Below, piece by piece: positions 17,851-26,334 of a stretch of 64,000 nucleotides of DNA (the first letter of the stretch is position 1; each line of letters begins with the position of its first letter). The DNA comes from Paucibacter sp. KCTC 42545. GTDB taxonomy: Bacteria; Pseudomonadota; Gammaproteobacteria; Burkholderiales; Burkholderiaceae_C. A model generated the notes under the pieces. The model ran no database searches. It was not told where the DNA came from and was given only the letters and a program-made list of their open reading frames with translations. Both the position numbers and the translations under genes were made by a program. The DNA lies in assembly GCF_001477625.1 (NCBI RefSeq), contig NZ_CP013692.1, positions 3,720,001-3,784,000 of the forward strand, read 5' to 3'.

Positions 17851-18960
17851 TCAGCACTTGCGCTGCGCCGCGGGCGAGTGATCGATCCTGTCGCTGATAG
17901 GCGCCGAGCAAAGCCACGCCACGGCCCAAAGCCCCAGACCCACCAGCGCCAAACTCGCCAACTGCTGCCACACACTCAAGAGGTGGCTGTTCCACAAGAG
18001 CACCATGGTGACGGCCAACATCAGCAAGAACAGCAGCACGGCCAGCCACGCACGCTGCGGCGGCAGCGGCGGGTCGAAGCGTTGCTGGGCGTAGGGGTCA
18101 AAGGGCGGATGCGCGCGAGACTCCTGACCGGCCGGCTGCCAATGCGCAGGCTCCCACCACACTCGCAGCTTGTTGATCAGACCGGGAACGCTGGACGTTT
18201 TGCGTAGCAGTTGGCCATACACATGCCAGTTGGCGACCCAGGGATTCCAGCTGCGCAAAGCGTCGCGTGTCCCGTAAACACAGGGTTGTGCGTCCAGTTC
18301 CTCCTGAAAACTGCCGAAGAGGCGATCCCAGAAAATGAAGATTCCGCCGTAGTTGCGGTCCAGATAAGCGTCATTGACGGCGTGATGGACCCGGTGATTG
18401 GAGGGCGAGCAAAACCAGCGGTCGAACCAGCCGAGGCGGCCGATCTGCTGGGTATGCACCCAGTATTGGTAGAGCAGATCGATCAGGCCGACGCTCACAA
18501 ACACCAGCGGGGGAAAGCCAATCACCGCCATCGGCAGATAGAAGATCCAACCGGCCACCCAGCCGCTGCTGGTCTGGCGCAGGGCGGTAGACAGGTTGTA
18601 GTCCTCGCTTTGATGGTGAACGGCGTGGGCGGCCCAGAACAAGGCGCTGGTGTGGCCAAATCTGTGATGCCAGTAGTACAGAAAGTCGTACAGCAGCAAG
18701 GCAGCGACCCAGACCCAGACAGAGGCCGCCGACAGCTGCGGGAACCAGGCCCAATGCTCATAAACCCACAGATACACGCCCAGCGTGAAGAGCTTGGTCA
18801 AGCCGCCCACCAACTGACTCATAAGCCCCAAGCTGAGGCTGCTGAGCGCATCGTTGAGCCGGTAGGTGTTGCGCCCGCGGCGCAGCCCCAGCCAGAACTC
18901 CAGGGCAATCAGGGCCACAAATAGCGGCGCAGCAAGAACGATGATTTGCGCGGGTTGCAT
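17851..18960 (-). CDS. Sterol desaturase / fatty acid hydroxylase family protein
   Basis: 369 residues with about six transmembrane segments. The diiron histidine motifs of the fatty acid hydroxylase superfamily are all present: WHHRFGH, HAVHHQSEDYN and SNHRVHHAVND. Family members insert oxygen or a double bond into lipid substrates at the membrane; bacterial homologues include alkylglycerol monooxygenase-like and carotenoid hydroxylase-like proteins. The C-terminal about 90 residues form an additional hydrophobic domain beyond the catalytic core. The substrate is not evident from the neighbours. Confidence 0.9.
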   Translation of the reverse strand: MQPAQIIVLAAPLFVALIALEFWLGLRRGRNTYRLNDALSSLSLGLMSQLVGGLTKLFTLGVYLWVYEHWAWFPQLSAASVWVWVAALLLYDFLYYWHHRFGHTSALFWAAHAVHHQSEDYNLSTALRQTSSGWVAGWIFYLPMAVIGFPPLVFVSVGLIDLLYQYWVHTQQIGRLGWFDRWFCSPSNHRVHHAVNDAYLDRNYGGIFIFWDRLFGSFQEELDAQPCVYGTRDALRSWNPWVANWHVYGQLLRKTSSVPGLINKLRVWWEPAHWQPAGQESRAHPPFDPYAQQRFDPPLPPQRAWLAVLLFLLMLAVTMVLLWNSHLLSVWQQLASLALVGLGLWAVAWLCSAPISDRIDHSPAAQRKC

Positions 18961-19037
18961 AGTTGGACAGCAAGCGGAGTCGGGGTTGAGTTCAAAACGC
19001 GCCCCAGCTTGCGCCCATGCAGCGCTTGCCGCCTCAG

Positions 19038-19679
19038 CTACAAGGCCGGCGGCGGCAGATTCTCAAGATGGGAGTCGTCGTTCCAGCCGATCACATTGAA
19101 GCCCTCGGGCGAATAAAGCAATCGGTTGATTGCCGCATTGCCGAGCTTCCAACTGCGCGGCGCGGCCAGCGAGAGGCGCCTGCTGGCCCGGTGCAGGCAA
19201 TCCAGCACGCCGCCATGGCTGAGGACCAGAATCGTTTGCCCGGGATGGGCAGCAGCCAACGCCGTCATGGCGGCCACGCTGCGCTGGTAGAAGTCGCTCA
19301 GGGTTTCGCCGCCCTCCGCCCCAAAGTCTGGCTCGCGCTTTCGCCAGGCCTCGCTTTGCGCGGGCCAGCGCTGCGCAATTTCATTCCAGGTCAGGCCCTC
19401 GAACACACCGAAGGCGCGCTCCCGCAGCCGCGCATCCAGGATGAGTGGCAGACCCTTGAGGCTGGCCACGGCCTGGGCGGTTTGGCGCGCACGCAGCAAA
19501 TCGCTGCTGTAGATGACATCCACCGCCTCATCCTGCAAGGCCTGCGCCAAGCATTGCGCCTGCGCCAGCCCTTGCTCGTTGAGGGGAATATCCAGCTGAC
19601 CCTGAATTCGTGCGGCACGATTCCAGGCGGTTTCCCCATGCCTGACCGCCAAAACGAGGGTGCTGCTGTCCAAAGACAT
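19038..19679 (-). CDS. Histidine phosphatase (phosphoglycerate mutase-like)
   Basis: 213 residues. The catalytic RHGETAWN motif sits at about residues 13-20, GLTWNEIAQRW and LRERAFGVFEG follow, and the second catalytic His is in LVLSHGGVLD. This is the branch-1 histidine phosphatase fold shared by GpmB, CobC and broad-specificity phosphatases. It begins 65 bases after the DUF1840 gene on the same strand and may be cotranscribed. Specific substrate not predictable; a true glycolytic mutase is unlikely, because such enzymes are longer and have a different insertion. Confidence 0.9.
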   Translation of the reverse strand: MSLDSSTLVLAVRHGETAWNRAARIQGQLDIPLNEQGLAQAQCLAQALQDEAVDVIYSSDLLRARQTAQAVASLKGLPLILDARLRERAFGVFEGLTWNEIAQRWPAQSEAWRKREPDFGAEGGETLSDFYQRSVAAMTALAAAHPGQTILVLSHGGVLDCLHRASRRLSLAAPRSWKLGNAAINRLLYSPEGFNVIGWNDDSHLENLPPPAL

Positions 19680-19744
19680 GGGCTCAGCCCTGCTGACGCC
19701 GCTGGCGCCGCGTGAGCTGAACCGGCCACCCGGATCGCGACATC

Positions 19745-20068
19745 TCAGACGCCCCAGACCACCGGCACTTGTGCTTGCTGAGCCGCGCGCAGCAACTCAA
19801 CAAAAGGCCAGGCCCGTTGTTTAAGGCTGACCTCGGCGCGCTGCAAAGGCGCCTCGCCCGCGGCCAGCGCCTCGGCTTGGGCGGCGGCAAATTGCGCCTC
19901 ATCGAGTTCAACCGCCTGCAGCAGCGCGGCTATGGCGGCCGCCTGATCACTCTCGGCCACGATGCCCTGGGCGGCAGGCTGCTTGCCGATCAAACGCAAG
20001 AGCTGATCGCCCTGCGGCCCCAGCATGATCACATCGGCACCGGCCTTGGACTTGAATTTATAAAGCAT
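19745..20068 (-). CDS. DUF1840 domain-containing protein
   Basis: 107 residues. MLYKFKSKAGADVIMLGPQG at the N-terminus and a C-terminal WPFVELLRAAQQAQVPVVWGV match the DUF1840 family, a small cytoplasmic protein family widespread in Betaproteobacteria with no known function. The ATG at 20068 follows a strong GGGGAGGAAGCG; the longer frame to 20152 adds a Cys/His-rich piece with no support. It lies upstream of the histidine phosphatase gene on the same strand. Confidence 0.88.
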   Translation of the reverse strand: MLYKFKSKAGADVIMLGPQGDQLLRLIGKQPAAQGIVAESDQAAAIAALLQAVELDEAQFAAAQAEALAAGEAPLQRAEVSLKQRAWPFVELLRAAQQAQVPVVWGV

Positions 20069-20167
20069 CGCTTCCTCCCCTGTTGCCGCTGCGGCATGGT
20101 CGCACGGGTGAAAAGCCACCCACGCACAACACCATTGTGCGTGCAGAACCATGTGTGGAGAGAAGCT

Positions 20168-20189
20168 CGCCCTCCTTCCGCGGAGGGCG
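20168..20189. repeat. Hairpin with CTTCCGCGGAG core
   Basis: Eight-base-pair stem CGCCCTCC/GGAGGGCG around a 6-base loop, in the gap between the EAL gene and the DUF1840 gene. No T-run follows on either strand. The core CTTCCGCGGAG is repeated inside another hairpin at 48330-48359, so it may be a small dispersed repeat rather than a terminator. Confidence 0.5.
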
Positions 20190-20238
20190 CCTCGGCGGAT
20201 ACGCCAGAGTCAGCGCAAGAGCCAGCGCCAACGCGGCC

Positions 20239-22392
20239 TCAGGTCAGCAAGCCGCCCAGGAAATGTCGGGCCGATCGACTGGCCGGAGGCTTGCCGCCGC
20301 CACGCCAGACGCGCTCCTCGAATGCCAGCGGATCCAGTGCCGGGGCATACAAAAAGCCCTGGAATTCATCGCAGCCGGCGCGCGCCAGAAAGTCGCGCTG
20401 CGCCTCGGTCTCAACCCCTTCGGCGATCACATGCAGGCGTAGCGCCTGGCCCATCTGGATGATGGCATTGACGATGCCGGCATCGCTGGCATCACCGGGC
20501 AAGCCCTTGATGAAGCTGCGGTCGATCTTGAGGCGCTGAATCGGGAAACGTTTCAGATAGGCCAGACTGGAATAACCGGTGCCAAAGTCGTCAATCGACA
20601 TGCACACGCCCAAGGCCGACAGCGCCTGCAGCCGGTGCAAAGCCTCTTCGGCATCGCCGAGCAAGATGCCCTCGGTCAACTCCAGCTCCAGCAAATTGGG
20701 CGGAAGGCCGGAGCTGCGCAAGGCAAAAGCCACGGTGTCGATGAAGCGCGCTTGCTGGAATTGCAACGCCGAGACATTGACCGCCACCGGCATACGCCAT
20801 CCCTTGCGCAGCCATGCGGCCGCTTGCTCCACGGCCTGGTGCAAAACCCATTCGCCGATGGCGACCACAAAGCCGCTCTCCTCAGCCACCGGGATGAATT
20901 CACCGGGCGAGATCTCGCCGCGCAGCGGGTCGCGCCAGCGGATCAAGGCTTCAGCGCCGATCACCTGGCCGCTGTCCACGGCGATTTGTGGCTGGTAATG
21001 CAAGCGGAACTGGCCTTCCTGCAGAGCCTGGCGCATGGCGTGATCGAGGCGCATGCGCGAAAGCAGATCCACCTCCTTGCGTGGGCGATGGAAGTGGAAG
21101 GTACCGCGGCCGCTTTCCTTCACCCAGTGCATGGCGCGCTCGGAGCTGGCCAGCAGTTCATCGGCATTGCTGCCATCACCCGGGAACAGGGCGATGCCGG
21201 TGCTGCAGGTCACCGTGAAGCTCAGGGTGTCGAAATTGAAAGGCCGCGACATCACATCTTGGATGCGCCGCGCCGCGTTCTCGGCGCCCCGCGCATCGGC
21301 ATGATGAATCAGCAGGGCGAATTGATCAGCGCCCAGGCGTGCCACCGAATCAACCTCGCGCAAGCAGTCTTTGAGGCGCTCGGCCACTTCCTTGAGCACG
21401 CGGTCGCCGTAGGCATGGCCCAGGGTCTCGTTGATCTGCGCAAAGCGGTCCAGGTCGACATTGAGCAGCGCAAAGAGGCTGTTCTCTCGCCGCGCCACGG
21501 CTTTCATGTATTCGATGCGCTCGGCCAAGGCGCGGCGGTTAGGTAGGCCGGTCAGGATGTCCGAGTGCGCCAGCTCTTCGATGCGCTGGCTGGCGGCCAG
21601 CTTTTCGCTCAGGTCGCGAAAGGAAAAGACCCGCCCGATCGGCCGGCCGCGGCTGAGCTGAGGCAAAGACACGCGCTCCAGCACCCGGCCATCGGCCAGG
21701 CTGAGCATGTCGCTGCTTTGCATCAAGGGCGCGTCCTGAATGGCGCTCAAGCGGGTAACGTAGTCGGCGTTGTCCAAGACGCTACGACGCATCCACAGCT
21801 GCACGGCCGCGTCATCACGCTCACGCAGCAAATCGGCCGGGATGCCCCACATGGCCGCGAAGCGGTGATTGAAGGCGCGCATGCGGCCGGCCAGATCGGT
21901 GACCAAAATGCCGTCGGCCGTGGACTCCAGTGTGGCTTGCAACTCCGCCACCAGCGACTCGCGCTCGTCTTCACTTTGGCGCTGCTGGGTCTGGTCGCGC
22001 ATCACCACCAGCCAAAAGCCCTCGTCCGCCGCGCGCCCGCGCCCTGAGCCGGGCACAAAGCTGATGCGCCGGCGCACCCACAACATACGGCCGTCGGCAT
22101 GGCGCATGACGGTTTCGGAGTCGATCAGCGCCGCCGGGTTGCTGGCCGCCTCCATCCAGAACATGGCGTCCTCGGGCGTATGGGCCAAGGTATCGACGCG
22201 TTGCCCGACCAAGCCATCTGCCGGCATTCCCAGCAGCGTTGTCGCAGCGGCATTGACCGCCAAAACGCAATGACTGCCCCCATCCACCAACCAAGCAGCT
22301 TCCAGCATGCCGTCCAAAAAGGCGGCCGGCGGCAATGCAATTGCCGCGCTAGTCTGGTTGCCCGCTTGAGGCTGGAAGGGCAGGACATTCAC
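20239..22392 (-). CDS. PAS-(degenerate GGDEF)-EAL protein, probable c-di-GMP phosphodiesterase
   Basis: 717 residues, predicted cytoplasmic. Two PAS domains (about 20-135 and 145-265) are followed by a GGDEF domain whose active motif is degenerate, GADQF at 354-358, so it should not make c-di-GMP and may bind GTP as a regulator. The EAL domain (about 455-705) is intact: EALIRW (481-483), ELTEGILL, SIDDFGTGYSSLAYLK, LKIDRSFIKG and AEGVETEAQ. It should hydrolyse c-di-GMP to pGpG. The GTG start overlaps the TGA of the upstream HD-GYP gene, so the two are translationally coupled. Confidence 0.92.
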   Translation of the reverse strand: MNVLPFQPQAGNQTSAAIALPPAAFLDGMLEAAWLVDGGSHCVLAVNAAATTLLGMPADGLVGQRVDTLAHTPEDAMFWMEAASNPAALIDSETVMRHADGRMLWVRRRISFVPGSGRGRAADEGFWLVVMRDQTQQRQSEDERESLVAELQATLESTADGILVTDLAGRMRAFNHRFAAMWGIPADLLRERDDAAVQLWMRRSVLDNADYVTRLSAIQDAPLMQSSDMLSLADGRVLERVSLPQLSRGRPIGRVFSFRDLSEKLAASQRIEELAHSDILTGLPNRRALAERIEYMKAVARRENSLFALLNVDLDRFAQINETLGHAYGDRVLKEVAERLKDCLREVDSVARLGADQFALLIHHADARGAENAARRIQDVMSRPFNFDTLSFTVTCSTGIALFPGDGSNADELLASSERAMHWVKESGRGTFHFHRPRKEVDLLSRMRLDHAMRQALQEGQFRLHYQPQIAVDSGQVIGAEALIRWRDPLRGEISPGEFIPVAEESGFVVAIGEWVLHQAVEQAAAWLRKGWRMPVAVNVSALQFQQARFIDTVAFALRSSGLPPNLLELELTEGILLGDAEEALHRLQALSALGVCMSIDDFGTGYSSLAYLKRFPIQRLKIDRSFIKGLPGDASDAGIVNAIIQMGQALRLHVIAEGVETEAQRDFLARAGCDEFQGFLYAPALDPLAFEERVWRGGGKPPASRSARHFLGGLLT

Positions 22393-23675
22393 GCTGCTAA
22401 ATCCCTGCCACCGTCTTCGCCCAAGGCCTCAAAGAAGTAAGCCACCCGGGTGCGCGGGCTGAGGTAGTCCAGCGAGGCCCTCGGCAGCTGTTGGGCCTTG
22501 AGGCTGCGCCGGATGCCCAGATCGGGCTGGTCCTCCAGATTCAGAATCAAGGCCTCTTCGCGTGGCACCTTGGCATCGTGGACCATCACTCTGGGCTTGA
22601 GCGGCCTCGAGGAGTTGACCGCCACCACCAGGGCGTAACGATCATCGGTGAGCTGCACCGCCGAACCTGGCGGATAGACACCCATCATGCGGATGAAGGC
22701 GTTCAACATCGTCGCGTCGAACCGATTGCGGCCCTGCGCGAACATCAGCGACAAAGCCTCGTGTGGCGTCATGGCCTTGGAGGCCAGCAGCGGATTGCAC
22801 AGGCCGTCAAAGCGATTCACCAGGGCCACGATGCGCGCCGCGGCACTCATCCGGTCCATATTGATGCGTTGCGGGAAGCCGCTGCCGTCCGCATTTTCAT
22901 GGTGCTGAGCCACGACCAGCAAGGGGCCGGGCGCCAGACCCATGGCCTGGGCAATGGCCACGCCCTTGGCGACATGGCTTTGATACATCTGCATCTCGGT
23001 GAGCGAGAAGCTTTCATCGCGGTTGCGCAAGCGCGCGGGCAGTTCGGTCTTGCCCACATCGTGCAGCAAAGCCCCCACGCCCAGATCCAGCAACTCATCA
23101 CGCCCCAGGCCAAAGGCCCGGCCCAGCAGCAAGGAGATGATGGACACATTCAGGGCATGGGCGGTATTGCGGTCGCCGGCACCTTCATTGAGCAAGCGGA
23201 TATTGAGGTCACCCGCCACCAGCATCTTGTCCAGCAAGGCGTTGGTCAGTGCCAGCGATTGATCTTTAGCGCTCACCGGCTCGCGGGGCACCAACTCCAT
23301 CACCTCGCGGAAGCCACGGGCTGCCTCGCCATATTGGCGCTCACACAATTGCAGGGCCTCACGCTGCGCCTCCAGGGCCAAGCGATGGGCTTCAAGCGCC
23401 AATTCCTCGGCCGTCGGCTGCGTCAAAGCGCTTGACTCCGAAACAGGCGGTGTGGGCGGCAGCGGCGTCGAGTCACTGAACAACTCACTCTTACCCGGGC
23501 TCCAGCGCACCTGCGTCAAGCCCAGGCGGCGAAGGATCTGCAACTGATCTTCCGAGCTCAGCTTGAAGCTGCTGAGCGGAAAGGGGTGCGCCATCCACCC
23601 CAAATCCAGGTGGATGAACATGCCCACTTTCAACTGACTTACATCGATCAGGGGATCGGCTGTTCTGTCCTTCAT
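22389..23675 (-). CDS. HD-GYP domain phosphodiesterase with DUF3391 N-terminus
   Basis: 428 residues. The N-terminal segment (IDVSQLKVGMFIHLDLGWM) is the DUF3391 module that commonly precedes HD-GYP domains. The HD-GYP domain (about 140-330) has the metal pair His205-Asp206 in LLHDVGKTELP and the signature HHENADGSGFPQRI, where the GYP tripeptide reads GFP. Members cleave c-di-GMP to GMP or pGpG. AGGAAG precedes the ATG. It is the first gene of a two-gene operon with an EAL protein; its promoter must lie in the intergenic region shared with the divergent thiolase gene. Confidence 0.92.
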   Translation of the reverse strand: MKDRTADPLIDVSQLKVGMFIHLDLGWMAHPFPLSSFKLSSEDQLQILRRLGLTQVRWSPGKSELFSDSTPLPPTPPVSESSALTQPTAEELALEAHRLALEAQREALQLCERQYGEAARGFREVMELVPREPVSAKDQSLALTNALLDKMLVAGDLNIRLLNEGAGDRNTAHALNVSIISLLLGRAFGLGRDELLDLGVGALLHDVGKTELPARLRNRDESFSLTEMQMYQSHVAKGVAIAQAMGLAPGPLLVVAQHHENADGSGFPQRINMDRMSAAARIVALVNRFDGLCNPLLASKAMTPHEALSLMFAQGRNRFDATMLNAFIRMMGVYPPGSAVQLTDDRYALVVAVNSSRPLKPRVMVHDAKVPREEALILNLEDQPDLGIRRSLKAQQLPRASLDYLSPRTRVAYFFEALGEDGGRDLAA

Positions 23676-23844
23676 ATTCTTCCTACGCCATTCTTTGCGG
23701 CGCCCTCGGGTCCTGCTTCGGCAGGGGATTCGTAAAACTTAGGGATTTGACAGGCGAACAGAAGCAAACTGCGCCGCTTTTCAAATTGACGTGCAAATTG
23801 TCACGCCTCGCACGCCAGGCGTCATTCAACCACTCATTTAACTT

Positions 23845-23859
23845 GTTCGCATTAAGAAC
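23845..23859. promoter_or_regulatory. Putative IclR-type operator, site 1
   Basis: GTTCGCATTAAGAAC: GTTC-N7-GAAC inverted repeat, extended to TTGTTC/GAACAA. The geometry resembles 15-bp boxes of PcaR-type IclR regulators of the beta-ketoadipate pathway (GTTC-N7-GCAC). It lies about 130 bases upstream of the thiolase start, and the IclR gene follows the thiolase. Confidence 0.55.
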
Positions 23860-23863
23860 AATA

Positions 23864-23878
23864 GTTCTCACTTAGAAC
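23864..23878. promoter_or_regulatory. Putative IclR-type operator, site 2
   Basis: GTTCTCACTTAGAAC: second GTTC-N7-GAAC palindrome, 19 bases after site 1 (start to start), with related inner bases (NCAYTWA). Tandem placement nearly two helical turns apart suits cooperative binding of a dimeric regulator. Confidence 0.55.
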
Positions 23879-23988
23879 GAAATTCGACACACCCACAGGC
23901 CCACAAGCCGCATCGAAAGGCTGAAAACTGGCAAGCTGCAGACCTGCACAAAGCATCGCCATCCCCCAGCAATATCCACGGAAACACC

Positions 23989-25191
23989 ATGCATCAAGCC
24001 TATATTTGTGACGCCATCCGCACCCCATTTGGACGCTACGGCGGCGCGCTTTCGTCTCTGCGTGCGGATGACCTGGGCGCCTTGCCGCTGCGCGCGCTGA
24101 TGCAGCGCAACCCCCAGGTCGATTGGGCGGCCGTCAGCGATGTGTTTTACGGCTGCGCCAATCAGGCCGGTGAAGACAACCGCAATGTGGCGCGCATGTC
24201 GGCCCTGTTGGCCGGTTTGCCGATCAGCGTGCCCGGCGCCACCTTGAACCGGCTGTGTGGCTCTGGCCTGGACGCCGTGGGTTCCGCCGCCCGCGCCATC
24301 CGCGCCGGCGAGGCAGACCTGATGCTGGCCGGCGGAGTGGAGAGCATGAGCCGCGCCCCCTTCGTGATGCCCAAGGCCGACAGCGCCTTCTCGCGCAGCA
24401 ACGCGATCTACGACACCACCATCGGCTGGCGCTTCATCAACCCCTTGATGAAAGCGCAGTACGGCGTCGATTCCATGCCCGAAACGGCGGAGAACGTGGC
24501 CAGCGACTTCGGCATTGAGCGCGAAGCGCAAGACAGCATGGCCTTGGCCAGCCAGCAGCGCGCCGTGGCCGCCCAGGCCTCGGGCTTTTTCGCCCGCGAG
24601 ATCGTGCCGGTCAGCATCGCGCAGAAAAAGGGTGATCCCGTCTTGGTCAGCCAGGATGAACACCCCCGCGCCACCAGCCTCGAGGCCTTGGCCAAGCTCA
24701 AAAGCATCGTGCGGCCCGGCGGCACGGTCACGGCCGGCAATGCCTCTGGCGTCAACGACGGCGCCTGCGCCCTACTGCTGGCCAGCGAAGCCGCCGCGGC
24801 CAAGCATGGCCTGACACCGCGCGCCCGCGTCGTGGGTATGGCCACCGCCGGCGTGGCACCGCGCATCATGGGCATTGGCCCGGCACCGGCCACGCAAAAA
24901 GTGCTGGCCTTGACCGGCTTGAGCCTGGCGCAGATGGATGTGATTGAGCTTAACGAGGCCTTTGCTGCCCAAGGTTTGGCCGTGCTGCGCCAACTCGGCT
25001 TGGCGGATGACGATGCCCGCGTCAATCCGAACGGCGGCGCCATTGCACTCGGCCACCCGTTGGGCGCCAGCGGTGCCCGCTTGGTCACCACCGCCGTCAA
25101 TCAGCTCCATCACAGCGGCGGCCGCTATGCCTTGTGCACCATGTGCATCGGCGTCGGCCAAGGCATTGCGCTGATTCTTGAGCGGGTGTGA
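23989..25191 (+). CDS. pcaF: 3-oxoadipyl-CoA / acetyl-CoA thiolase
   Basis: 400 residues, the family's usual length. Thiolase motifs: nucleophilic Cys in TLNRLCGSGLDAVGSAARAI, the GGVESMSRAPFVM block, NEAFAAQGLAVLR, the GGAIALGHPLGASGARL loop with catalytic His, and the C-terminal CTMCIGVGQGIAL with the acid/base Cys. IGWRFINPLMKAQYGVDSM is typical of 3-oxoadipyl-CoA thiolases (PcaF/PaaJ). It cleaves 3-oxoadipyl-CoA to succinyl-CoA and acetyl-CoA. The neighbouring PaaH-type dehydrogenase and enoyl-CoA hydratase fit the lower phenylacetate pathway, so PaaJ is an alternative name. Two palindromes upstream and the following IclR gene suggest its regulation. Confidence 0.88.
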   Translation: MHQAYICDAIRTPFGRYGGALSSLRADDLGALPLRALMQRNPQVDWAAVSDVFYGCANQAGEDNRNVARMSALLAGLPISVPGATLNRLCGSGLDAVGSAARAIRAGEADLMLAGGVESMSRAPFVMPKADSAFSRSNAIYDTTIGWRFINPLMKAQYGVDSMPETAENVASDFGIEREAQDSMALASQQRAVAAQASGFFAREIVPVSIAQKKGDPVLVSQDEHPRATSLEALAKLKSIVRPGGTVTAGNASGVNDGACALLLASEAAAAKHGLTPRARVVGMATAGVAPRIMGIGPAPATQKVLALTGLSLAQMDVIELNEAFAAQGLAVLRQLGLADDDARVNPNGGAIALGHPLGASGARLVTTAVNQLHHSGGRYALCTMCIGVGQGIALILERV

Positions 25192-25351
25192 GTCGCCCGC
25201 GCGCACGAACTTGCGCACCAAAAACGTGCATATTCGTGCGTATGTCGCCCTTATTACGGAATCTACACAGACGGGCTAGGGGGTCACTTCTATAGTCGGG
25301 TTTTTCGGCTTGCGCTCAATCATTTTTTTGGGCGCCTTATGCAAAACAACC

Positions 25352-26200
25352 ATGTCAGCTGCACGCGCATTTGAAGACCTCGCCCCCGCAATTTCGCAGG
25401 GTCTTGCCTCCCCCGCCACGGTCACGCCCGAACTGGAACATCAGGGTCCGCTCAAGCGCGACCTGGTGGCCGGTCTGGAAAAAGGCCTGGCCGTGATCGA
25501 ATCCTTCGATCAGGAGCGCCCAAGGCTGACCATCAGCGAAGTGGCCGTGCGCACTGGCTTGACCCGTGCCGCCGCGCGCCGCTATCTGCTGACGCTGACC
25601 CATCTGGGTTTTGTGTCGCAAGACCGCAAAATGTTTGCACTGACGCCCAAGGTCTTGCGCCTGGGTCAGAGCTATATGCACAGCGCCCGCCTGCCGCGCA
25701 TCGTCGAGCCCGAGTTGCACAAGCTGGCCTATGCCTTGAAGGAAGCCAGCTCGGCCGGCGTGCTGGACGGCAATGATGTGATCTGCATCGCCGCCACCAG
25801 CGCGGGCCGCGTCGTCTCGCCCACTCTGCAGCCGGGCACCCGTGTGGCCGCGCATTGCTCGGGCAATGGCCGCGTGCTGCTGGCCGCCCTGCCGCCGGAA
25901 GATGTGGACGCCTGGATCAAGCGCCAGGACCTGGTGGCCCTGACGCCCAACACCATCACCCACCCCGAGCGCCTGCGCATCGAAATCGCCCGCGCCCGCT
26001 CGCTGGGCTATGCCTGCATCGACCAAGAGCTGGAAATGGGCTTGCGCACCGTGGCTGTGCCACTGCGCAATTACAAGGGGGAAGTGGTGGCCGCGATGAA
26101 TATCAGCGTGCACGCCTCGCGCATGAGCATGGAGCAACTGGTGGAGCATTGCCTGCCCCCGCTGCTGCAAGCGCAAGCGCATCTGCGCATGCTGCTCTGA
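25352..26200 (+). CDS. IclR-family transcriptional regulator (PcaR/PobR-like)
   Basis: 282 residues. After a 40-residue leader, a winged helix-turn-helix (about 42-105: VAGLEKGLAVIESFD, ISEVAVRTGLTRAAARRYLL, LGFVSQDRKMFALTP) is followed by an IclR effector domain (about 120-275: RVAAHCSGNGRVLLA, ACIDQELEMGLRTVAVPL). Closest in style to PcaR/PcaU/PobR, which respond to aromatic-pathway intermediates. It is 160 bases after the thiolase, same strand, and ends before a strong terminator. A 10-bp direct repeat (CGTGCATATT/CGTGCGTATG, 25225-25244) upstream may be part of its own control region. Confidence 0.92.
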   Translation: MSAARAFEDLAPAISQGLASPATVTPELEHQGPLKRDLVAGLEKGLAVIESFDQERPRLTISEVAVRTGLTRAAARRYLLTLTHLGFVSQDRKMFALTPKVLRLGQSYMHSARLPRIVEPELHKLAYALKEASSAGVLDGNDVICIAATSAGRVVSPTLQPGTRVAAHCSGNGRVLLAALPPEDVDAWIKRQDLVALTPNTITHPERLRIEIARARSLGYACIDQELEMGLRTVAVPLRNYKGEVVAAMNISVHASRMSMEQLVEHCLPPLLQAQAHLRMLL

Positions 26201-26241
26201 GGCGCATCAAGCCCCTCAGGCCCCTCGGTCAAGAAAGAAGC

Positions 26242-26276
26242 AAGCCCGCCCTGCATCACGCAGGGCGGGCTTTTTT
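26242..26276 (+). terminator. Rho-independent terminator after the IclR gene
   Basis: Perfect 13-bp stem AAGCCCGCCCTGC/GCAGGGCGGGCTT with a 5-base loop, followed by a T-run on the plus strand. It separates the convergent IclR and PaaH genes. Confidence 0.95.
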
Positions 26277-26334
26277 GTGCCATCGACAAGCTGAGGGCTT
26301 GGCGCCGCAAATGCGCCTGAGCCCCGAGCAGCCC

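Larger units (their letters stand above)
23676..23988. other. Divergent intergenic region, HD-GYP / thiolase
   Basis: 313 bases without a gene. AT-richer than its surroundings. It holds two 15-bp palindromes (23845-23859, 23864-23878) and a CGAAATTCG element at 23878-23886. A 62-codon frame on the minus strand (23683-23871) overlaps these and shows no coding character. The thiolase ribosome binding site appears weak (CCACGGAAACACC). Confidence 0.6.

Noticed and set aside
23683..23871. 62-codon minus-strand frame upstream of the HD-GYP gene
   Set aside because: It overlaps the operator palindromes, has no ribosome binding site and no family features.
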